This document shows positions 33,525-43,060 of a stretch of 64,000 bases of DNA, in pieces; positions within the stretch are counted from its first letter, which is position 1; each line of letters begins with the position of its first letter. Source of the DNA: Collinsella sp. An268 (GTDB lineage: Bacteria > Actinomycetota > Coriobacteriia > Coriobacteriales > Coriobacteriaceae); assembly GCF_002159765.1 (NCBI RefSeq), contig NZ_NFJH01000007.1, positions 1-64,000 of the forward strand, written 5' to 3'. The notes beneath the pieces were generated by a model, which was not told the DNA's origin, made no database searches, and saw only the letters and a program-made list of their open reading frames with translations. The translations under genes and the position numbers were made by a program.

Positions 33525-35756
33525 TTATCTCAGCCCGAGCGCGCGAGCGGTATCGAGCCGCTGCTGCAGTCGCTCGTGCAACGTGGCGATATCAAAAGCG
33601 CCCTCGTCGACGGTGACGCGTGCAATGGTGCCGTCGCGCATGGCTGCGATCACTGCCGAGCCATCCGGGCTGAACGCCAGCGCCCGCACCTCACTTGCCT
33701 GCTCGCGCACCGTCGAGCCGGGACAGAGGTCGCTCTCGCGCAGGAACGCCACCGTGCCGTCGGAAAACCCAGCGGCAAAGACCGAGCCATCGGGCGAGAC
33801 GGCGAGTGCCCGGGCCTGCTGTGCCTGCGTAGGTGTCCAGAACGCAAGGTAGCCTGTCGTGAGTCGCCACGATCCATCGACATTCGTCAACGCAAGCGAG
33901 CCGTTCTCCGCAAAGCCATCGCCCACGCTCACGGCATGCGTGGCACCCACGGCGAGCGCCCGCGGTGAGGCCCCCGGCGTCGGAGAGGTGCTCGAAATCC
34001 CGTCGATGCCGACCGCCTCGGTCTTTGCCGGTACGATCGAGCCGGGTTCCACCACCGAGAGTCCGCCACCGCCCAAGCTGCCGATAAACACGCGGCCCTC
34101 CACGTCAACGGCGAGCGCGGAAACAGAAACGCCCTCGATACGCCGCTCCTCCTCTCCGCTGGCGAGATCGAGCACCACGGTCTGCGCCCCATCGCTCAGC
34201 GCCATGATCCCCGCCTCAGGGGAGGTGGCGACGTAGAGTGGTGCAAGGTCCTCCGGCACCGCAACGGGCTGTGCCGTGTGCGCGGTAAGATCTACCAGGC
34301 AGAGCAGCGGTGCTCCCTCAGTATCGGCACCCACTACGTAGACCTCGTTTGCCGAGATGCCCGGTGCGATGTCTGTTGCCAGCGTCAGGGTATCCACCAG
34401 GCACGTCTCGGTACCGAGCAGCTCGCCCGTCGTTGCATCCACTACGGCAAGCGAGCCATCGCGCGCAAGGAAGACCGCCTGCGCGCCGCCCACGGCGGAC
34501 ACCCCGTCCATGAACCAGAGCCCCGTGTGTGCGGTCACCGTCGTGCGGGGATGCGGCTCCCACACCGCCGCAGAACCGTCGGGCGCGCGCATAGCGAGAC
34601 GCTCGCCGTCTGCGCTCCATGCGAGCACGCAGCCTTTTGAAGTCGGTGCCCCCGTGAGTTCTGTGAAGCACGTGCCGAGCTTGGGGTCGAAGAGCTCTAC
34701 ACCGCGCGCGGTCACCACCGCAAGCGTGCGCCCGTCGGGTGAGGCGACTATGTCATCGCACGGTGCGTCGAGCGCGACCGTCACCGCGGGGGCTGCGGAG
34801 ACGGCGCCGGCGGCATCCGTCCGCCTCACGTAAAGGTTTCTCCTGTTGGGGGAGCTCGTGGCGTACCAGCCCGCGCCGCTCGCCTCGGCACGCCCCGCCT
34901 CGGGGAAGGCGAACGCCTCCGCATCCACGGTCGCCCCGCTCGCGGTGGGTGCCCCACCTCCCGCCATGTAAGCCACCGGCACGCACCGCTCGAGCGCCTG
35001 CTGGGCGTCGACGAGTGTCGTGTATCCGTCCGACGATGCGTCTTCGGCAAGCGCCGCCTCGGCACCGGCGTAGGGGCTAGCGGCAAGTGCGGCCTCAAAC
35101 GTCGCGCGCTGCGCAAGCAGTGCGCCGTTGGCCCGATCGGCTTCGTCGACGCGCGCCGTCTGATAGGCGCCGAGCGTCACGAACGCCCCGCTTGTGATGA
35201 CGCCCACCGCAAGCGTGGCAAGCGCTAAGCGCACGATCCGCCGCCAACGCCGCGACTGGCGCACAAAGTCCTCCGCCAACTCCGTCACCGTGTCCGCGCG
35301 GGATGTCAGAGGTACAAAACGGCGCAGGTTCTGGCGACGGGCAAGGTCGCGCACCCGCCGTCCGCCCTCCGCCCATTGCGCAGCTTGTACCTCAAGGTCG
35401 GCCACCACGTCGCCCTCCGGCGGGCGCGCGGCAAACCGACCGGCTACAAAAGCGGCTGCCGCTTCGAGATCGAGCGCCTCGTCGTGCGCTGAGAGCGTCA
35501 CGATGGGCCGGTGGTAGTAGCGCGCCTGGTCGGCCTCGCTTCGGCACGGTCCGGAGGCAAACCAATCCTCCGACTGAAAGAGCACGACCATGGCCGCCCC
35601 GCGAATCGCCGCCGTCACGCGGGAATCCCACGCGGTGCCAAAACGCAGTTGCTCGGTGTCGCGCCAGACCTCAATGCTGCGTGCCTCGAGAAGCGCTTGC
35701 AGGCGGGTGACCACCTCGGCTTGACGGCGCGGGTACGAGATAAAGAGATACGCCAT
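33525..35756 (-). CDS. TIR / transmembrane / WD40-like propeller protein A
   Basis: 743 residues. An N-terminal TIR fold (about 1-130; YLFISYPRR box 1, WRDTEQLRFG, then GPCRSEADQARYY with Glu-74 in the place of the catalytic Glu of NAD-cleaving TIRs). A linker (130-170) and one transmembrane helix (about 174-197) lead to an extracellular part with a short helical stretch and a roughly seven-bladed propeller (units such as DDIVASPDGRTLAVVTARG and VRALAFSPDGSAVIAAMRDG). So the TIR faces the cytoplasm and the propeller the outside. It begins eight bases after the stop of a paralogous gene. Function unknown: sensing with TIR output, or a scaffold. Confidence 0.8.
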   Translation of the reverse strand: MAYLFISYPRRQAEVVTRLQALLEARSIEVWRDTEQLRFGTAWDSRVTAAIRGAAMVVLFQSEDWFASGPCRSEADQARYYHRPIVTLSAHDEALDLEAAAAFVAGRFAARPPEGDVVADLEVQAAQWAEGGRRVRDLARRQNLRRFVPLTSRADTVTELAEDFVRQSRRWRRIVRLALATLAVGVITSGAFVTLGAYQTARVDEADRANGALLAQRATFEAALAASPYAGAEAALAEDASSDGYTTLVDAQQALERCVPVAYMAGGGAPTASGATVDAEAFAFPEAGRAEASGAGWYATSSPNRRNLYVRRTDAAGAVSAAPAVTVALDAPCDDIVASPDGRTLAVVTARGVELFDPKLGTCFTELTGAPTSKGCVLAWSADGERLAMRAPDGSAAVWEPHPRTTVTAHTGLWFMDGVSAVGGAQAVFLARDGSLAVVDATTGELLGTETCLVDTLTLATDIAPGISANEVYVVGADTEGAPLLCLVDLTAHTAQPVAVPEDLAPLYVATSPEAGIMALSDGAQTVVLDLASGEEERRIEGVSVSALAVDVEGRVFIGSLGGGGLSVVEPGSIVPAKTEAVGIDGISSTSPTPGASPRALAVGATHAVSVGDGFAENGSLALTNVDGSWRLTTGYLAFWTPTQAQQARALAVSPDGSVFAAGFSDGTVAFLRESDLCPGSTVREQASEVRALAFSPDGSAVIAAMRDGTIARVTVDEGAFDIATLHERLQQRLDTARALGLR

Positions 35757-35764
35757 GGTGACCC

Positions 35765-38125
35765 CTACCGTTCCGCCGGCGCCGCGGTTGCGCACATCAT
35801 TCCCAATTGCTGGCGAACGTCTTTGGGAAACGTCTGCCACTGTGCGAGCGGCCAACGCTTGGGCTGTCGCGCGCGCAGCAGCGAGACGAGGCCCTCCATG
35901 CTCGTACAGCCGCTGTTAGACCAGGGATGCCACCAGCGACCGGCGGCCTCCACTATAAGTCGCGCGCCGTCGCTGGAGAACCCCACCTGCTCCACGCCAT
36001 CCGCCGTCGGCACCTGCCAAGCGCGGCACAGGTACGCCTGTCCGTTTGACGCGAGGTCGAACACAAGCACGTGTCCCGTGTCAAAACCGAGGGCGACCGC
36101 ACCTCCATACGGAGCTATGCACACACTGGTTGCCGTGCCGAGGTCGCCGTACGGAGCAAGTGGTATATCGAGCGTTGTGGGCTGGGTGGCTGACACGGGG
36201 GAATCTCCCTCGACTGCCTCCGGGGCCGCGTCAGATGCGCTTCCAGACGCACCCAAGGCAAATTCTGGTTGCGCGATGCGCAGCGTCTCGGCGTCCGCGA
36301 GCTCCGCTGTTGCGCTTTCTGCCGCATAGGTGGTTTTCGCCGAGGTGACGCCAGAGACCGTGGCGATGTCGGGTGCAATCGGCAGGAGCGACCAGATGCT
36401 CGTAACAAAGCCGTTTCCGCAGGCCACGACGCCGGTGTCCGAGATGGAAAGATAGCAGACGCCCGCCAGGTCGCGCGCGATGGTCTCGAGTACCGTGCCC
36501 GTGGCGAGGTCGACCACCTGCACGCCGTCTTGCTCGGTGGCCACCACCAGCACGTTGCCGTCCGACGCGAGGGCAGACGGCGCGTCGCGCGTGGTGAATC
36601 CCACGGGCTCGAGCGCGCTGGCGGCAGAGAGGCGCGAGACGGTACCGTTCGAACATACGAGCGCCTCGCCTGCGGGTAGGATGGTTCCCGTGAGTATCTC
36701 GGCAGCGGGAAGCGGCGCCTGCGCGACGACTTCGCCCATGGTAAGGTCGATGAGCTGCACCGTTTCCCCGGCGGCGGTTTCTTCGGCCGTTGTCGCGGTG
36801 CCCGCCGCTTCCGCTGAGGTCGCACGGAGCGCCCGAAGGCCCGCCGCGGCGCGGGTGAGCGCCAAGACGTCCGTCCCGGCGAGGTCGATCTCGCGCGCTC
36901 GCGCGCCATTTTCGTATACCGCAATCGCGCTTGCGGTTTGTACGGCGATCTGGCTGCCGTCCTCGCTGCACGCTATGGCGACGCTATCGGTGCACGCCGT
37001 GTCAAGCGCTGTGCGCTCCCCGGTTTTAAGGTCGATCATGGCCACGCCATCGGCATCGGCCACCACGGCGGCTGCGCCGTCGGCCGTCACGTCGAAGACG
37101 AACGCGTCTGAGGACGACACACGGATAGTACTGACGGGTTCGAACGCGAGGATGTTCCACTGTTGGAGCGTCCCGCCATCCGCGCGCACCCAATACTGCG
37201 CCCCCGTTTGCGCAAAGACGCCCTCGCCCTGCCAGCCGCCGGCGTTGAAGTCTTCCGTTCCCAAGATGCCCATCGCCCACGGGCGCTCAAGCCCCGCGGT
37301 GAGGGCGTGCACCTGCTCTGGCTCGACCCCGCCCGCATCCCTCATGGCGCAATACGTTTGGAAGGAAAAGAACGCTGGATCAGTCTCGAGACGCATGCTG
37401 TAGGCCGACTGCGCGGATTGAACCGCATGCTCGACGTGCGCTGCTACGACGCCGCGCACGATGACGACCGTCGCGACCGCCGCTGCAATCGCCGCGACGA
37501 GCACGAGGCTGTGCCGGCGGGTGCGCTTCCGCTGCCGCCGCGCAAACGTGTGGGAGGCATGCGCGTACCGGACCATGGCGTCGGACGGGCGCTGAAAGGA
37601 GTCGTCGCGCATCTCGTCGATGAGGGCACAGGCTTGCTTTGCCTGGTTGACGCTTTGCATGAGAAAGCTGTCGTCGCGCCCGCAGGTTTCCCAGCGCGCC
37701 GTACGGGCGGCGAGGTCGTCGTAGGCGGGGTAGAGCCAGACGTGCGAATGGAAGATCTCCTGCCAGATGCTCGGATGGTTCCGAGCGTCCGCCCAGTGCC
37801 GCTCGCGGATAGGGGAGCCGGGTGCACCGCACCGCTCCGGGGTAATGCCGTCGAGCCGGACGGGAATGGTCGCCGGCATGTGCTCGGCGAGGGCGTTGGC
37901 ACGTTCGAGAAAACCGGGCGCGGCGGCAGCCTCCTCGGAGAGGAGCACCACGCAGAGCGTGATGTCACACGGGGTGTCGCAAGGCTGGTTAGAAGTCGGG
38001 GCGAGGTTCTCGCGTCGCACCTCGTACCCCGCACGACGCGCCGCGACGGCAGCCGTCGCAGCGGCTTCCTCGTCCGCATCGCACGCACAGAGCAACACAC
38101 CATGCTCCCGCAGACGGGCATCCAT
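35765..38125 (-). CDS. TIR-like / transmembrane / propeller protein B
   Basis: 786 residues with the same plan as the downstream gene. An N-terminal domain (about 1-145) has alternating strands and helices (HGVLLCACDADEE, then ITLCVVLLSEEAAAAPGFLERA) and looks like a diverged TIR domain; the box-1 pattern and the catalytic-Glu region are not clear, so it may be enzymatically dead. A basic stretch (RRQRKRTRRH) precedes a transmembrane helix (about 205-227). The extracellular part is propeller-like (ACSEDGSQIAVQTASAIAVYENG; GTVLETIARDLAGVCYLSIS) with a low-complexity Ala/Thr insertion. ATG preferred to the TTG four codons earlier. First gene of the pair; they probably act together. Confidence 0.75.
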   Translation of the reverse strand: MDARLREHGVLLCACDADEEAAATAAVAARRAGYEVRRENLAPTSNQPCDTPCDITLCVVLLSEEAAAAPGFLERANALAEHMPATIPVRLDGITPERCGAPGSPIRERHWADARNHPSIWQEIFHSHVWLYPAYDDLAARTARWETCGRDDSFLMQSVNQAKQACALIDEMRDDSFQRPSDAMVRYAHASHTFARRQRKRTRRHSLVLVAAIAAAVATVVIVRGVVAAHVEHAVQSAQSAYSMRLETDPAFFSFQTYCAMRDAGGVEPEQVHALTAGLERPWAMGILGTEDFNAGGWQGEGVFAQTGAQYWVRADGGTLQQWNILAFEPVSTIRVSSSDAFVFDVTADGAAAVVADADGVAMIDLKTGERTALDTACTDSVAIACSEDGSQIAVQTASAIAVYENGARAREIDLAGTDVLALTRAAAGLRALRATSAEAAGTATTAEETAAGETVQLIDLTMGEVVAQAPLPAAEILTGTILPAGEALVCSNGTVSRLSAASALEPVGFTTRDAPSALASDGNVLVVATEQDGVQVVDLATGTVLETIARDLAGVCYLSISDTGVVACGNGFVTSIWSLLPIAPDIATVSGVTSAKTTYAAESATAELADAETLRIAQPEFALGASGSASDAAPEAVEGDSPVSATQPTTLDIPLAPYGDLGTATSVCIAPYGGAVALGFDTGHVLVFDLASNGQAYLCRAWQVPTADGVEQVGFSSDGARLIVEAAGRWWHPWSNSGCTSMEGLVSLLRARQPKRWPLAQWQTFPKDVRQQLGMMCATAAPAER

Positions 38126-38337
38126 AGGCTCCCCCAACCCTCGTGGCCGTTGCGACCATCATAGCGCACCGCCGTACGGAGAGCTCGGGTCCGTCGCCGT
38201 GGGGAAGGCGCGTCCGCTGAGAGCGCCTCGCTCCCTTTGGTGGGGCGGGGGCACTGGCTTGACAACCTGCGCTTCTCAAGATAGTCTGAATACGGACTAA
38301 AATACCGTTCTCGTATCCCCTCAGGAGGATTGATACC

Positions 38338-39027
38338 ATGCCGGCGGAGCGCGTATCTCGCCCGCAGGTGGCGCCGCATGCCGTGCGTCACGCCCTTTCT
38401 AGCCTTTACACCCGCGCCCTCACGCGACGCAATCTGCGCCGCGTGGCCATGATCGCGCTGGGGGCGGCCATCCTCACCTTCGGCATCCACAACGTCCATC
38501 AGGTCACGGGCATCACCGAGGGCGGTATCATCGGCGGCATGCTCCTCATCAACCACTGGTTCGGCATCCCGTCATCGGCGGCGACGTTTGCGCTCGATGC
38601 CCTCTGCTACGTGCTTGCCCTGCGCTACCTGGGCTGGCGCTTTCTCGTGTGGTCGGCCGTCGCCACGTCGTGCACGTCGCTGTGCTACACCCTTTGGGAT
38701 CAGCTGCCGCACCTGTTGCCCGACCTTGCGGCGCATCCGCTGGCGGCAGCGCTGGTGGGCGGCTGCTTTGTCGGCATCGGCTGCGGCCTCATCGTCCGGC
38801 AGGGCGGCTCGTCGGGTGGCGATGACGCCCTCGCCCTCGTTATCTCGCAGACAACGGGTATGCGCCTTTCCCGCTGCTATCTGGCAACGGACCTGTCGGT
38901 GCTCGCTCTGTCGCTCACGTATATCCCCGCTGGCAAGATCGCCTGCTCGCTCGTCACGGTTACGCTCTCGTCCCTGCTGATCGATCGTGTGGTGACGGCG
39001 GGCCGCGCCGACGGCGACGCAGCGTAG
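38338..39027 (+). CDS. YitT-family membrane protein
   Basis: 229 residues with five to six helices. The ITEGGIIGGMLLINHWFGIPSS segment and the GGSSGGDDALALVIS loop are hallmarks of the YitT (DUF161) family. It lacks the C-terminal cytoplasmic DUF2179 domain of longer members. The role of the family is not firmly known; some members act as transporters or exporters. CTCAGGAGG precedes the ATG. Divergent from the TIR-propeller operon across about 210 bases. Confidence 0.85.
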   Translation: MPAERVSRPQVAPHAVRHALSSLYTRALTRRNLRRVAMIALGAAILTFGIHNVHQVTGITEGGIIGGMLLINHWFGIPSSAATFALDALCYVLALRYLGWRFLVWSAVATSCTSLCYTLWDQLPHLLPDLAAHPLAAALVGGCFVGIGCGLIVRQGGSSGGDDALALVISQTTGMRLSRCYLATDLSVLALSLTYIPAGKIACSLVTVTLSSLLIDRVVTAGRADGDAA

Positions 39028-39110
39028 GAGCGCGGCCTGTCACGCGTGCGGCGCGCGAGCGGTCGTATGGGCGGCTGCGTGCCGCGATATGCGCTGCGGG
39101 CGCGCCGCCG

Positions 39111-39827
39111 CTATGCCAGCACGATGTTGTGCAGGGTATAGCGCTCGCCTACGTTGTGCGAGATGGAGTACTCAAAGGGCTCGCCGTTATCGAGATACCC
39201 TACCTGCTCAAATTCCAAGAGGGGCGCCCCTGCTGCCACGTCGAGGCGCTCGGCCTCCTCGGGCGTGGCTGCCACGGCGCGCACGGCGCGGTTGAAGTTG
39301 GCGATCTTGAGCCCCAGGTCTTCGCGGATGTAGCGGTAGATGGAGCCCTCCACATGCGAGCGCTTGAGGCCGGGGATGACATCGATGGGCATGTAGGTGT
39401 ACTCGATGCAGATGGGCACATCGTCAAGGCGGCGCACACGGCAGTCGTAATACGCAAAGGCGTCGGGGGCGATGTCGAGGCACTGGGCGATCTCTGCCGT
39501 GGGGTTGACCACGCAGAAGTCGTAGACATCCGAGGTGACCGGGGCGCCCTCGTGCTCCTCGGTAAAGCCGCTCGCGCGGTCTGAGCGGGCAAATTGCAGG
39601 GCGTCGCGTTTGATGGCGCTCGCGTTTTTCACATAGGTGCCCGATCCGCGCCGGCTGCTCACCAGGCCCAATTCAGTTAAGAGGTCGATGGCGCGGCGCA
39701 CGGTGATCTTGCTCACGCCGTAAAGGCTGCACAGCTCGACCACGGTGGGGAGCTTGTCGTTGGGGGCCAGCGTGCCATCCTCGATGCTTTGCTGCAGGTC
39801 ACGCGCAATGGATTCGAATTTGAGCAT
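39111..39827 (-). CDS. GntR-family (HutC/UTRA) sugar regulator
   Basis: 238 residues. Winged helix at about 5-70 (LPTVVELCSLYGVSKITVRRAI) and a UTRA ligand domain at about 90-235 ending FEYSISHNVGERYTLHNIV. UTRA regulators of this type sense phosphosugars. Divergent from the GH1 phospho-beta-glucosidase, whose promoter carries a palindrome, so it most likely represses that gene until the phosphoglucoside appears. The ATG is chosen with AGGAAAGGTGG upstream. Confidence 0.93.
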   Translation of the reverse strand: MLKFESIARDLQQSIEDGTLAPNDKLPTVVELCSLYGVSKITVRRAIDLLTELGLVSSRRGSGTYVKNASAIKRDALQFARSDRASGFTEEHEGAPVTSDVYDFCVVNPTAEIAQCLDIAPDAFAYYDCRVRRLDDVPICIEYTYMPIDVIPGLKRSHVEGSIYRYIREDLGLKIANFNRAVRAVAATPEEAERLDVAAGAPLLEFEQVGYLDNGEPFEYSISHNVGERYTLHNIVLA

Positions 39828-39922
39828 GGCACCACCTTTCCTAGGGTCGACAAGGGACATGATGAGCCTATGCCCATGTTGCCGGTTTTTGCAAAGTGCG
39901 AGACAAAAAATAAGAAACACGC

Positions 39923-39950
39923 TTCACAGTGAGAAGTATAGCGCTATATT
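39923..39950 (+). promoter_or_regulatory. GH1 promoter with palindromic operator
   Basis: TTCACA (39923-39928) and TATATT (39945-39950), 16 bases apart, read as -35 and -10. The perfect palindrome TATAGCGCTATA (39937-39948) overlaps the -10 box and is a natural site for the divergent GntR regulator. Confidence 0.5.
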
Positions 39951-39998
39951 TTGAAACCGACGCGAGACCGAACGCGATCCTAGATGAAAGGGGGAGGC

Positions 39999-41405
39999 AT
40001 GGCGCAGTACGAGCTCCCGCAGAATTTCTTCTTTGGCGCGGCGATGTCCGGCCCGCAGACCGAGGGCGGCTGGAACACCGGCGGCAAGCTTGAGAACCTG
40101 TGGGACACCTGGTCTAACGAGGACATCTCCTCGTTCTACAACCGCGTGGGCAGCTACGTGGGCAACGATTTCATGCATCACTACAAGGAGGACCTGGCCC
40201 TGCTGAAGGACCTCGGTCTCGACAGCTACCGCACCTCGATCCAGTGGAGCCGCCTGATTGACCAGGACGGCAACATCAACCCCGAGGGCGCCGCTTGGTA
40301 CCACGAGCTCTTCCGCGCCTCCCGCGAGGCCGGCCTCGAGGTCTTCGTCAATCTGTATCACTTCGATATGCCCACCTACCTCTTCCGCCGCGGCGGCTGG
40401 CAGAACCGTGAGGTCTGCGAGGCGTACGCCAACTACGCCGCGAAGGCGTTTGAGGAGTTTGGGCAGGAGATCCGGTACTGGTTCACGTTTAACGAGCCCA
40501 TCGTCGAGCCCGAGCAGCGCTACTGGCACGGCGTGTGGTATCCCAGGCACCACAACTTCCAGGAGGCCTGCGAGGTCCAGTACAACATCTCCATCGCGCA
40601 CGCACTCGCCGTTAGTCGCTACCGCGAGCTTTACCGTGCCGGCAAGATCCGCGAGGACGCCCGCATCGGCATGATCTGCAACTTCAGCCCGAGCTACACC
40701 AAAGACGACCCCTCCGAGGCGGACCTCGAGGCGCTTCGCATGAACGACGGCCTCACCAACCGCTGGTGGCTCGACCTCGTGACGCGCGGCAAGCTTCCCG
40801 CAGACGTCATCAAGACGCTCGTCGACGACCTCGGCATCGTGCTGCCGCAGCGCCCCTATGACGAGGCAGTGCTCGCTGGCGGCGTGGTGGACTGGATCGG
40901 CTGCAACTACTACCAGCCGAGCCGCGTGCAGGCGCCCTCGAAGACGCATGACGAGTGGGGCAACCCGCTTTTTGCCGAGCCCTATATCTGGCCCGAGCGC
41001 GTTATGAACGAGAGCCGCGGCTGGGAGATCTATCCCAAGGGCATCTACGACTTTGGCATGAAGTGCAAAAACGAGTATCCCGAGCTCGAATGGTTCGTGT
41101 CGGAGAACGGCATCGGCATCGAGCGCGAGTACCTCAACAAGGACCCCGAGACCCAGCAGGTGATGGACGACTACCGCATCGACTTCGTGCGCGACCACCT
41201 CACCTGGGTCGCCCGCGCCATCGCCGACGGCGCCCGCTGCGTGGGCTATCACTACTGGGGCCTCATCGACAACTGGAGCTGGGCCAACGCCTTCAAGAAC
41301 CGCTACGGCTTTGTGGAGGTCGACCTCATGGAGAACTATGAGCGCCGGCCCAAGAAGTCCGCGACGTGGCTCAAGCAGGTCGCCGAGACGCACGTGGTCG
41401 CGTAG
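39999..41405 (+). CDS. GH1 6-phospho-beta-glucosidase
   Basis: Cytoplasmic retaining glycosidase of 468 residues. The acid/base Glu-166 is in WFTFNEP and the nucleophile Glu-369 in FVSENGIGI; the FFFGAAMSGPQTEGG opening is typical. Phospho-sugar specificity is suggested by the family branch and by the PTS remnant downstream. GGGGGAGG precedes the ATG. The next gene is a broken EIIC, so its own transporter is lost and its substrate must now come through another PTS. Confidence 0.92.
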   Translation: MAQYELPQNFFFGAAMSGPQTEGGWNTGGKLENLWDTWSNEDISSFYNRVGSYVGNDFMHHYKEDLALLKDLGLDSYRTSIQWSRLIDQDGNINPEGAAWYHELFRASREAGLEVFVNLYHFDMPTYLFRRGGWQNREVCEAYANYAAKAFEEFGQEIRYWFTFNEPIVEPEQRYWHGVWYPRHHNFQEACEVQYNISIAHALAVSRYRELYRAGKIREDARIGMICNFSPSYTKDDPSEADLEALRMNDGLTNRWWLDLVTRGKLPADVIKTLVDDLGIVLPQRPYDEAVLAGGVVDWIGCNYYQPSRVQAPSKTHDEWGNPLFAEPYIWPERVMNESRGWEIYPKGIYDFGMKCKNEYPELEWFVSENGIGIEREYLNKDPETQQVMDDYRIDFVRDHLTWVARAIADGARCVGYHYWGLIDNWSWANAFKNRYGFVEVDLMENYERRPKKSATWLKQVAETHVVA

Positions 41406-41514
41406 GCCCGCGCCGGCAAGAGACCGAGCCCATAGGGGCACATCGGCCGCGGGGGAGGGGGAACCTCCGCGGCTGTGCAGATGGGGAAGCCAGATTCAAC
41501 AGTTAAGAGCAATC

Positions 41515-41922
41515 ATGGCTAATCAGAAGGGGCGGGCGTTCCTCGACAAATTTGCCGAGATCTCTGCCAGGGTGGGCAACCAGGTCCACCTGAGGACGCT
41601 GTGCGACTCGTTCGCGGCCATCATGCCGCTGTACATCCTCGCCGGCATCGCCGTCCTCATCAACAACGTCGTCTTTGCCTGCATCTGGGGCGAGACGGGC
41701 TTCATGCCCAACGCCGAGATCCTCGCCAACGCGCAGGAGGGGATAGTCGATGGGCGCGTGGCCTTTGTCGATGCGTATCCGGCGCTGCTGGATGCCGCGG
41801 GCTCCCCGCTGGCGACACTCTACCGCCCGGGCGACGGCCTGCACATCAACGATGCTGGCTACGACCGCGTAACCGCCGTGCTCGAATCGAAGCTGCGCGC
41901 GTTGCTCGCGGCCGCCGATTAG
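41515..41922 (+). pseudogene. in-frame chimera: EIIC start joined to SGNH-esterase end
   Basis: 135 residues. Residues 1 to about 60 (FLDKFAEISARVGNQVHLRT, then a hydrophobic helix MPLYILAGIAVLINNVVFA) are the start of a cellobiose-type EIIC. Residues from about 80 on (RVAFVDAYPALLDAAG, then GDGLHINDAGYDRV with the catalytic Asp and His of an SGNH/GDSL esterase) are the end of an unrelated enzyme. An internal deletion that kept the frame joined them near base 41740. Neither part is complete: the catalytic Ser block and nearly all EIIC helices are gone. It lies in the GH1 operon, where a full EIIC would be expected. Confidence 0.75.
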
Positions 41923-42019
41923 TTGTAGACCCCCAGGGGCATAGGGCACTAACCGGGGTATGCTGACTACCGTAGGGGCGGCACCCGCCGGTGCCGCCTG
42001 AGACCGAGAAAGGGTTGCC

Positions 42020-42949
42020 ATGGATTCCATCATCACGCTCGAGCCCGTCTTCAAGAACATGCTGTGGGGCGGGCGCAAGCTCGAGACCGAGTTCGGTTAC
42101 GACATCCCCGAGGGGCAGGTGGGCGAGTGCTGGGCCATCTCGGCGCACCCCAACGGCGACTGCACCATCGCGAGCGGGGCATACGCCGGCCATACCCTCT
42201 CGTGGCTTTGGGCCGAGCACCGCGAGCTCTTCGGCAACGCCGAGGGCGATCGGTTCCCGCTGCTCATCAAGATTATCGATGCGGCTGACGACCTCTCCAT
42301 CCAGGTGCATCCCGATGACGCCTACGCCGCGGAGCACGAGGACGGGTCGCTCGGTAAGAAGGAATGCTGGTACGTGCTCTCCGCCGAGCCGGGCGGCACG
42401 ATCATCGTGGGGCAGCGCGCCCGCTCGCGCGAGGAGTTTGCCCAGATGGTTGAGGCAGGCCGCTGGGATGAGCTCGTGTACGAGATTCCCGTGCATGCGG
42501 GCGATTTCTTCCAGATCGATGCGGGCACCGTCCACGCTATCAAGGGCGGCACCGTCATCCTGGAGACGCAGCAGTCGAGCGACATCACCTATCGCGTGTA
42601 CGATTTCGATCGCAAGCAGGCAGATGGCAGCCTCCGCGAGCTCCATCTCGATAAGGCGCTCGATGTCATTAACTACGGCGCCGAGCTGCCGGCATCCGGT
42701 GAGGTCGCCGCTTCGGAGGGCCCGCTCACCACGCTCGAGCAAAATGAGTGCTACACCGTGGTGCGCGCTACCGTTGCCGGAGAGCTCGCCGTGCCGGTCT
42801 CCTATCCCTTCACCTGCGTGAGCGTCATCGAGGGCGAGGGCACGCTCTGCGGCGAACCGGTGCGCAAGGGCTCTAACCTGCTGGCGCTCTCCGCCTGCAG
42901 GGAGCTGGTGTTTGCGGGCGACATGCAGGTGATCATCTCGCATCCGTAA
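42020..42949 (+). CDS. manA: mannose-6-phosphate isomerase, class I
   Basis: Zinc isomerase of 309 residues converting mannose-6-phosphate to fructose-6-phosphate. Zinc ligands are in LSIQVHPDD and in FQIDAGTVHAIKGG with Glu nearby; LEPVFKNMLWGGRKL and GECWAISAHPNG are family signatures. AAAGGG precedes the ATG. It follows the GH1 remnant locus and has its own terminator. Confidence 0.95.
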   Translation: MDSIITLEPVFKNMLWGGRKLETEFGYDIPEGQVGECWAISAHPNGDCTIASGAYAGHTLSWLWAEHRELFGNAEGDRFPLLIKIIDAADDLSIQVHPDDAYAAEHEDGSLGKKECWYVLSAEPGGTIIVGQRARSREEFAQMVEAGRWDELVYEIPVHAGDFFQIDAGTVHAIKGGTVILETQQSSDITYRVYDFDRKQADGSLRELHLDKALDVINYGAELPASGEVAASEGPLTTLEQNECYTVVRATVAGELAVPVSYPFTCVSVIEGEGTLCGEPVRKGSNLLALSACRELVFAGDMQVIISHP

Positions 42950-42988
42950 GGGTTGCGCTGCGACCCGCACAGCAAGGTGGCAGGCACG

Positions 42989-43024
42989 CGGCGCGGCGGC
43001 GTTGAGCCTCCGCGCCGTTTCTTG
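42989..43024 (+). terminator. manA terminator
   Basis: CGGCGCGG (42989-42996) pairs with CCGCGCCG (43010-43017), followed by TTTCTT. Confidence 0.75.
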
Positions 43025-43060
43025 TGCGCAGAAGCGAGCATACGCGTCACTTACAGAAAA

